Under the pieces are notes generated by a model. The model searched no databases and was not told the DNA's origin. It was given only the letters and a program-made list of their open reading frames with translations. Made by a program: the position numbers and the translations under genes. DNA of 64,000 nucleotides from Pseudonocardia kunmingensis (lineage in GTDB: Bacteria > Actinomycetota > Actinomycetes > Mycobacteriales > Pseudonocardiaceae), in contig NZ_VFPA01000001.1 in assembly GCF_006716445.1 (NCBI RefSeq), positions 372,001 to 436,000 of the forward strand, given 5' to 3'. Within the stretch, counting starts at the first letter, position 1. Each line of letters begins with the position of its first letter. Below are positions 63,418-64,000 of the stretch, piece after piece.

Positions 63418-63882
63418 GTGACGAGCACCGCGCAGGATCGATCGGAACTGCTGGACGAGATCGGCTTGAAGGGCCAGAACCGAGCGACGATAGGTCGCCT
63501 GCTGGCGACCGGGAACATCGGGCAGGCCACCGAACGCGACGACGGCCGCATGGAGGCCACGATCCGCATCAACCCCGACGAGCTCTGCTGGGACCCCTCG
63601 GTCCTGGTCCTGCCGCACGGGGGCGACGTCGAGCTCACGCTCATCAACGACGACCTGAACACGCATTGCGCGCTCCTGCCGAGCAATGGTGACCGGAAGT
63701 TCATCTGGCTGGTCAACCACTCGAAGGGGCGGGCGACGCTCAACCTCGACGGGCCGGGCTACTACTGGTTCAGCTCGCCCACCGGGAACGACGAAGGCCG
63801 GGGACTCACCGGCGCGATCGTCGTCCTGGGCGAGGTTCCGCCGGAGGCTCGACTCGACCGACCCGAACAGCCGCGGCCATAG
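63418..63882 (+). CDS. Cupredoxin-like protein, MSMEG_3727 family (PQQ-associated)
   Basis: A 154-residue protein. The second half resembles a cupredoxin: VELTLINDDLNTHCALLPSN (H83, C84), WLVNHSKGRATLN and YYWFSSPTGNDEGRGLTG. I recall this as the MSMEG_3727 family found beside PQQ-dependent dehydrogenases; that is not verified here. It would pass electrons or bind copper. There is no signal peptide. GTG at 63418 after AAGGAGGTGG; a GTG at 63409 is possible. 50 bp after the dehydrogenase. Confidence 0.72.
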   Translation: MTSTAQDRSELLDEIGLKGQNRATIGRLLATGNIGQATERDDGRMEATIRINPDELCWDPSVLVLPHGGDVELTLINDDLNTHCALLPSNGDRKFIWLVNHSKGRATLNLDGPGYYWFSSPTGNDEGRGLTGAIVVLGEVPPEARLDRPEQPRP

Positions 63883-63897
63883 GAAGGAGGAGGGGTA

Positions 63898-64000
63898 ATG
63901 ACGACTGCTGATTACGTCGACGCGGGCGAGGCCGTCGACCAGGGAACTCTGAACTACAAGACCCCGGGGGCGGACGTCGCACCGCCGGTGGTGCAGGGCG
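63898..64000 (+). CDS. Start of a further gene in the PQQ-type operon (partial)
   Basis: ATG at 63898 after GGAAGGAGGAGGGG; 34 codons are visible (MTTADYVDAGEAVDQGTLNY onward, then APPVVQG). Position next to an MSMEG_3727-type gene suggests a PQQ-dependent alcohol dehydrogenase, but the visible part has no diagnostic motif. Confidence 0.55.
   Translation, partial: MTTADYVDAGEAVDQGTLNYKTPGADVAPPVVQG

Overview
The window is very GC-rich actinobacterial chromosome. The left end carries the actinobacterial core order dut / DUF3093 / DUF4193 / phosphotransferase / cei / suhB / sigA, close to Mycobacterium tuberculosis Rv2697c-Rv2703. Gene content (WhiB, DUF4193, Cei, SulP/DUF389/DUF2252 sets, a GAF-LytTR regulator beside PQQ-type genes) fits a member of the Pseudonocardiaceae, probably Pseudonocardia. 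The genus is an inference. No rRNA, tRNA, CRISPR array or complete insertion sequence was seen.

Region 1 (1-6.08 kb) is the conserved core ending in sigA and its terminator. Region 2 (6.08-17.38 kb) looks like an insertion or rearrangement product. It begins just after sigA and ends at a second, imperfect copy of the last codons and terminator of sigA. Inside are an MFS efflux pump, an FAD monooxygenase and an NADPH-type oxidoreductase with shared operator-like repeats and a wrecked TetR gene, an MprAB-like two-component system, a CtpE-like P-type ATPase and a non-specific nuclease. At both edges there are fragments of an FAD monooxygenase, a response regulator, an IclR regulator (its two pieces point in opposite directions) and a thiolase.

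Region 3 (17.5-26.7 kb) holds a DUF3159 membrane protein, a short-chain dehydrogenase, an MpaB/Lcp-type oxygenase, an IrtAB-like pair of ABC half-transporters behind a DtxR/IdeR-type iron box, a TetR regulator and a small membrane operon.

Region 4 (26.7-46.8 kb) is a dense set of membrane and stress-type genes: alkyl sulfatase, two DUF7144 proteins, YihY, AI-2E permease, three SulP transporters, SHOCT, DUF6325, DUF389, DUF1269, a K+ channel, DUF2252, HdeD, DUF6069, a large MalT-type LuxR regulator and a 31-residue-repeat protein. Eleven copies of a 17-bp dyad, TCAYCY-N5-GGRTGA, lie in the promoters of this block and were not noticed elsewhere. This looks like a local regulon and is the main novel observation.

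Region 5 (46.8-64 kb) has two pairs of small unknown paralogues, an HxlR/SnoaL operon with a perfect operator dyad, a membrane EEP hydrolase, a stand-alone SNF2 ATPase, an M20 amidohydrolase with two cognate membrane proteins, an O-methyltransferase, msrA, a WhiB protein, a methyltransferase/TetR pair with a tandem operator, and the start of an alcohol/aldehyde oxidation operon (GAF-LytTR regulator, formaldehyde-dehydrogenase-like enzyme, cupredoxin-like protein) that runs off the right edge.
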